Part shown: positions 61,561 to 64,000 of the stretch, piece by piece
How positions within the stretch are numbered: position 1 is the stretch's first letter
How the letters are laid out: each line of letters opens with the position of its first letter
DNA from: Flavobacterium yafengii
GTDB lineage: Bacteria > Bacteroidota > Bacteroidia > Flavobacteriales > Flavobacteriaceae
Assembly: GCF_030010375.1 (NCBI RefSeq)
Contig: NZ_JASCRY010000001.1
Coordinates: 620,001-684,000, forward strand
Direction: 5' to 3'
Length of the DNA: 64,000 nucleotides
Program-made: the position numbers and the translations under genes
The notes under the pieces: model-generated
Seen by the model: the letters and a program-made list of their open reading frames with translations, nothing else
The model's database searches: none
What the model was told of the DNA's origin: nothing

Positions 61561-62025
61561 ATGGAACTAAAAGCAAAACAAGAAGGAGATATTGAAAAGA
61601 TTGATAAGTTTACAGGTTATCAATTACCTAATAAATTTAAAATTGTTGGTTTGGTGTTATTTATTACTTCGATTTTATCAATTATTACGTCTCTTAAGCT
61701 TTATATGCTAGATATTAAGTACCACGAATTATTTGAAAGAATCGCTTTGTCAGGTTCAGTTTTAGGATTACTTATAATTTCAATTTCAAGAGAGAAAATT
61801 GAAGATGAATTAATTGGAAAAATCCGAATGCAATCCTATAATTATGCTGTAATAGTGACAGTGCTAATCTATTTAATATTACCATTTATTCACTTTACCA
61901 TTGAGTCAATTTTTTCATCAATGTCTAAAATAGAAGGTAGTAAGGACGTTTCGGTATTAGGTGTTTTGCTTATGTCACAGATTTTTACTTTCCGCAAGTT
62001 AAAAAAAGCGTACAATGAAGAATAG
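61561..62025 (+). CDS. Small four-TM membrane protein of an XRE-linked pair
   Basis: The 154-residue protein has predicted TM segments near 27-47, 62-78, 98-117 and 133-146, an acidic N terminus (MELKAKQEGDIEKIDKF) and basic loops. I do not recognise a family by name. The next gene starts 11 bases before its end. Small membrane proteins coupled with YozG-type XRE regulators form a common pair in Bacteroidota and Firmicutes; their role is unknown. Confidence 0.75.
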   Translation: MELKAKQEGDIEKIDKFTGYQLPNKFKIVGLVLFITSILSIITSLKLYMLDIKYHELFERIALSGSVLGLLIISISREKIEDELIGKIRMQSYNYAVIVTVLIYLILPFIHFTIESIFSSMSKIEGSKDVSVLGVLLMSQIFTFRKLKKAYNEE

Positions 62026-62218
62026 ACTAAAAGTAGAACGCGCCATTTTAAATTTAACCCAAGAGGAATTAGCGGAGAAAATAGGCGTTTCTAGACAAAC
62101 AATAAATTCAATTGAAACCAATCGCTTTGTTCCATCAACAGTTCTGGCGTTAAAATTATCAAGGTTGTTTGGAAAATCAGTTAATGATTTTTTCGAGCTA
62201 GATAATGATGATAAATAA
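62015..62218 (+). CDS. Small XRE-family (YozG-like) transcriptional regulator
   Basis: The 67-residue protein is a single HTH: LKVERAILNLTQEELAEKIGVSRQTINSIETNRFVPSTVLALKLSRLFGKSVNDFFEL. It resembles the Cro/CI regulators of YozG type. It overlaps the membrane protein gene by 11 bases and ends about 95 bases before the second recO 3' end copy. Confidence 0.9.
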   Translation: MKNRLKVERAILNLTQEELAEKIGVSRQTINSIETNRFVPSTVLALKLSRLFGKSVNDFFELDNDDK

Positions 62219-62311
62219 GGGTTAAATACTTTAATTTTATAAAAAATTCTATTGAATACAAAGTCTTTAAAAACAAAATTATTTTGGAAAATTCAATATA
62301 AATTAAAATTG

Positions 62312-62356
62312 AAGAAACCAAAACTGCTGGACGTTTTGAAGGAGGTTATCGCTTAA
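62312..62356 (+). repeat. Direct repeat, distal copy (remnant recO 3' end)
   Basis: Codons AAG-AAA-CCA-AAA at 62312 start a reading KKPKLLDVLKEVIA followed by TAA. No open frame joins it to a RecO body. It lies at the right border of the membrane protein/XRE module; the stretch 62219-62311 shows no further clear recO similarity. Confidence 0.82.
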
Positions 62357-62485
62357 GATAGAATGTTGTCGGACTTATTATGAATTTTATCGAATTCTCT
62401 AATCAAATTTGTCTATTTTCTCTCATCTTTTCTTTCTTTTATTCAAAATTCCTTACTTTCGCACCTCGATTTAGAAAAGGATAAA

Positions 62486-64000
62486 ATGAGCACAAAATTT
62501 ACTGAATACAAAGGACTTGACTTACCAACTGTGGCGTCAGAAGTTCTGGATTTTTGGAAGAAAGAAAATATATTCGAGAAAAGCGTAACCACTCGTGAAG
62601 GAAACCCACCATTCGTATTTTTTGAAGGTCCGCCTTCGGCAAATGGATTGCCTGGAATTCACCACGTAATGGCGCGTGCGATTAAAGATATTTTTTGCAG
62701 ATATAAAACTCAAAAAGGGTTCCAAGTAAAGCGTAAAGCGGGCTGGGATACTCATGGTTTGCCTGTGGAATTAGGTACTGAAAAAGAATTAGGAATCACC
62801 AAAGAAGATATTGGAAAAACGATTTCCATCGAAGAATACAACGAAGCGTGTAAAAAAACCGTGATGCGTTATACGGATGTATGGAATGATTTGACCGAAA
62901 AAATGGGGTATTGGGTTGATATGGAAGATCCGTATGTGACCTACAAATCCAAATATATGGAAACGGTTTGGTGGATTTTGAAACAAATCTACAACAAGGA
63001 TTTGATGTACAAAGGCTACACTATTCAGCCGTATTCTCCAAAAGCAGGAACAGGATTGTCTTCTCACGAAGTGAACCAACCGGGAAGTTACCGTGATGTA
63101 ACGGATACGACAGTTGTGGCACAATTTAAAGTGATTGATGCTCACAAAGAATTGTTGTTCTCTAAGTTTTACGACTATATCAGTTCTAATAATTTACTGC
63201 ATTATAAGTTAAAAGCTTTGGATTTAGACGAAGTCTTTATCTTGGCTTGGACTACTACACCTTGGACATTGCCAAGTAATACCGCTTTGACTGTAGGTCC
63301 AAAAATTGAATATGCTTTAGTAAAAACGTTCAATCAATATACATTTCGTCCGGCAACATTGATTTTGGCTAAGAATTTAGTTGGAAAACAATTCGGAAAA
63401 GGTTTCTTCGAAAGTACAGAACCTGCTGATTTTGAAAATTTCAAAGAAGACGACAAGAAAATTCCATATCAAATCCTTGCTGAATGCAAAGGAGCTGATT
63501 TGGTTGACATTCGTTACGAACAATTATTGCCATTTGTTTTACCATACCAAAATCCAGAAGATGCTTTTAGAGTAATTTCAGGGGATTTTGTAACTACCGA
63601 AGATGGAACAGGAATTGTGCATACGGCGCCAACATTTGGTGCTGATGATGCCAAAGTAGCTAAAGAAGCTACGCCAGAGATTCCGCCAATGTTAGTTCTG
63701 GATGAAAATGGAACTCCGGTTCCGTTAGTAGATTTACAAGGAAAATTCACTTCGCATGTGGGGGAATATGCCGGTAAATATGTGAAAAATGAATATTATA
63801 ACGAAGGTGAAGCACCGGAACGTTCTGTAGATGTTGAAATCGCCATTCGATTAAAAGAAGAAAATAGAGCGTTTAAAGTAGAGAAATATGTCCACAGTTA
63901 CCCACATTGTTGGAGAACAGACAAGCCTATTTTATATTATCCTTTGGATTCCTGGTTTATAAAAATCTCTGAAGTTAAAGACAGAATGTTCGACTTGAAC
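62486..64000 (+). CDS. ileS: Isoleucine--tRNA ligase, N-terminal part (runs off the window)
   Basis: The ATG is at 62486 (MSTKFTEYKGLDLPTVASEVL) and 505 codons lie in the window. EGPPSANGLPGIHHVMARAIKD holds the HIGH-type motif (GIHH), followed by KRKAGWDTHGLPVE and AWTTTPWTLPSNTAL of the editing domain start. KMSKS lies beyond the edge. This is the eukaryotic-like IleS form common in Bacteroidota. A TACTTTCG-like box lies upstream. Confidence 0.96.
   Translation, partial: MSTKFTEYKGLDLPTVASEVLDFWKKENIFEKSVTTREGNPPFVFFEGPPSANGLPGIHHVMARAIKDIFCRYKTQKGFQVKRKAGWDTHGLPVELGTEKELGITKEDIGKTISIEEYNEACKKTVMRYTDVWNDLTEKMGYWVDMEDPYVTYKSKYMETVWWILKQIYNKDLMYKGYTIQPYSPKAGTGLSSHEVNQPGSYRDVTDTTVVAQFKVIDAHKELLFSKFYDYISSNNLLHYKLKALDLDEVFILAWTTTPWTLPSNTALTVGPKIEYALVKTFNQYTFRPATLILAKNLVGKQFGKGFFESTEPADFENFKEDDKKIPYQILAECKGADLVDIRYEQLLPFVLPYQNPEDAFRVISGDFVTTEDGTGIVHTAPTFGADDAKVAKEATPEIPPMLVLDENGTPVPLVDLQGKFTSHVGEYAGKYVKNEYYNEGEAPERSVDVEIAIRLKEENRAFKVEKYVHSYPHCWRTDKPILYYPLDSWFIKISEVKDRMFDLN

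Overview
The window is a chromosomal segment of a Flavobacterium-like member of the Bacteroidota. The evidence is low G+C with A/T-rich intergenic DNA, weak Shine-Dalgarno sequences, repeated TAnnTTTG promoter boxes, a complete Bat aerotolerance operon, a flavobacterial-type SDR threonine dehydrogenase, PorZ of the type IX secretion system, and several dispersed repeats of a kind common in Flavobacterium. Nearly all of it is ordinary chromosome. There is no rRNA, tRNA, CRISPR array, transposase or integrase.

Layout. 1-6.8 kb: SUF iron-sulfur assembly (sufA, sufB, sufC, sufD, sufS on the minus strand), interrupted three times: by an FMN reductase gene, by a broken four-helix-bundle gene, and by an oppositely oriented serine hydrolase. 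6.9-11.4 kb: metallo-beta-lactamase-fold hydrolase, subtilisin-like lipoprotein and M1 peptidase. 11.5-19.1 kb: threonine dehydrogenase, lipoprotein, mfd, VOC protein, AraC regulator and SDR. 19.2-25 kb: ACT-like protein, YraN, LD-carboxypeptidase, EEP-family protein, 3-hydroxyanthranilate dioxygenase and ALDH7. 25-26.9 kb: accessory HipA-like kinase plus HIRAN protein. 27-32.5 kb: outer-membrane protein, phosphoesterase, lipoprotein hydrolase, AlbA_2 protein, SDR and aldo/keto reductase. 32.7-42.3 kb: moxR-DUF58-batABCDE, with a GxxExxY cassette between batD and batE. 42.3-56.7 kb: cvpA, pheS, gpsA, an iron alcohol dehydrogenase/DJ-1 pair divergent from a LysR regulator, nadD, gmk, yicC, an EamA transporter, an ArsC-like protein, DinB, a DUF3298-like lipoprotein, a Cys/Met PLP enzyme and an outer-membrane protein. 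56.9-64 kb: gdhA, porZ, recO, a small membrane protein/XRE pair and the start of ileS.

The most interesting signal is a repeated architecture. Two unrelated two-gene accessory modules each sit immediately behind the 3' end of a core gene, and each is followed by a second, diverged copy of that gene's last codons. The HipA-kinase/HIRAN module lies between two copies of the ALDH7 3' end (24975-25010 and 26865-26900, 33 of 36 bases identical). The membrane-protein/XRE module lies between two copies of the recO 3' end (61406-61450 and 62312-62356, 34 of 45 bases identical, 11 of 14 encoded residues identical). This looks like integration or recombination at gene 3' ends that leaves the host gene intact, with no recombinase gene present. 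The HipA-like kinase/HIRAN pair, without a recognisable HipB, is the best candidate for a poorly described toxin-antitoxin or defence system.

Other points of interest are a nonsense-mutated four-helix-bundle gene inside suf, flanked by AAAGTC repeats; a GxxExxY gene flanked by inverted repeats inside the Bat operon; a decayed tandem copy of a small membrane-protein gene downstream of gpsA; and several intergenic palindromes.
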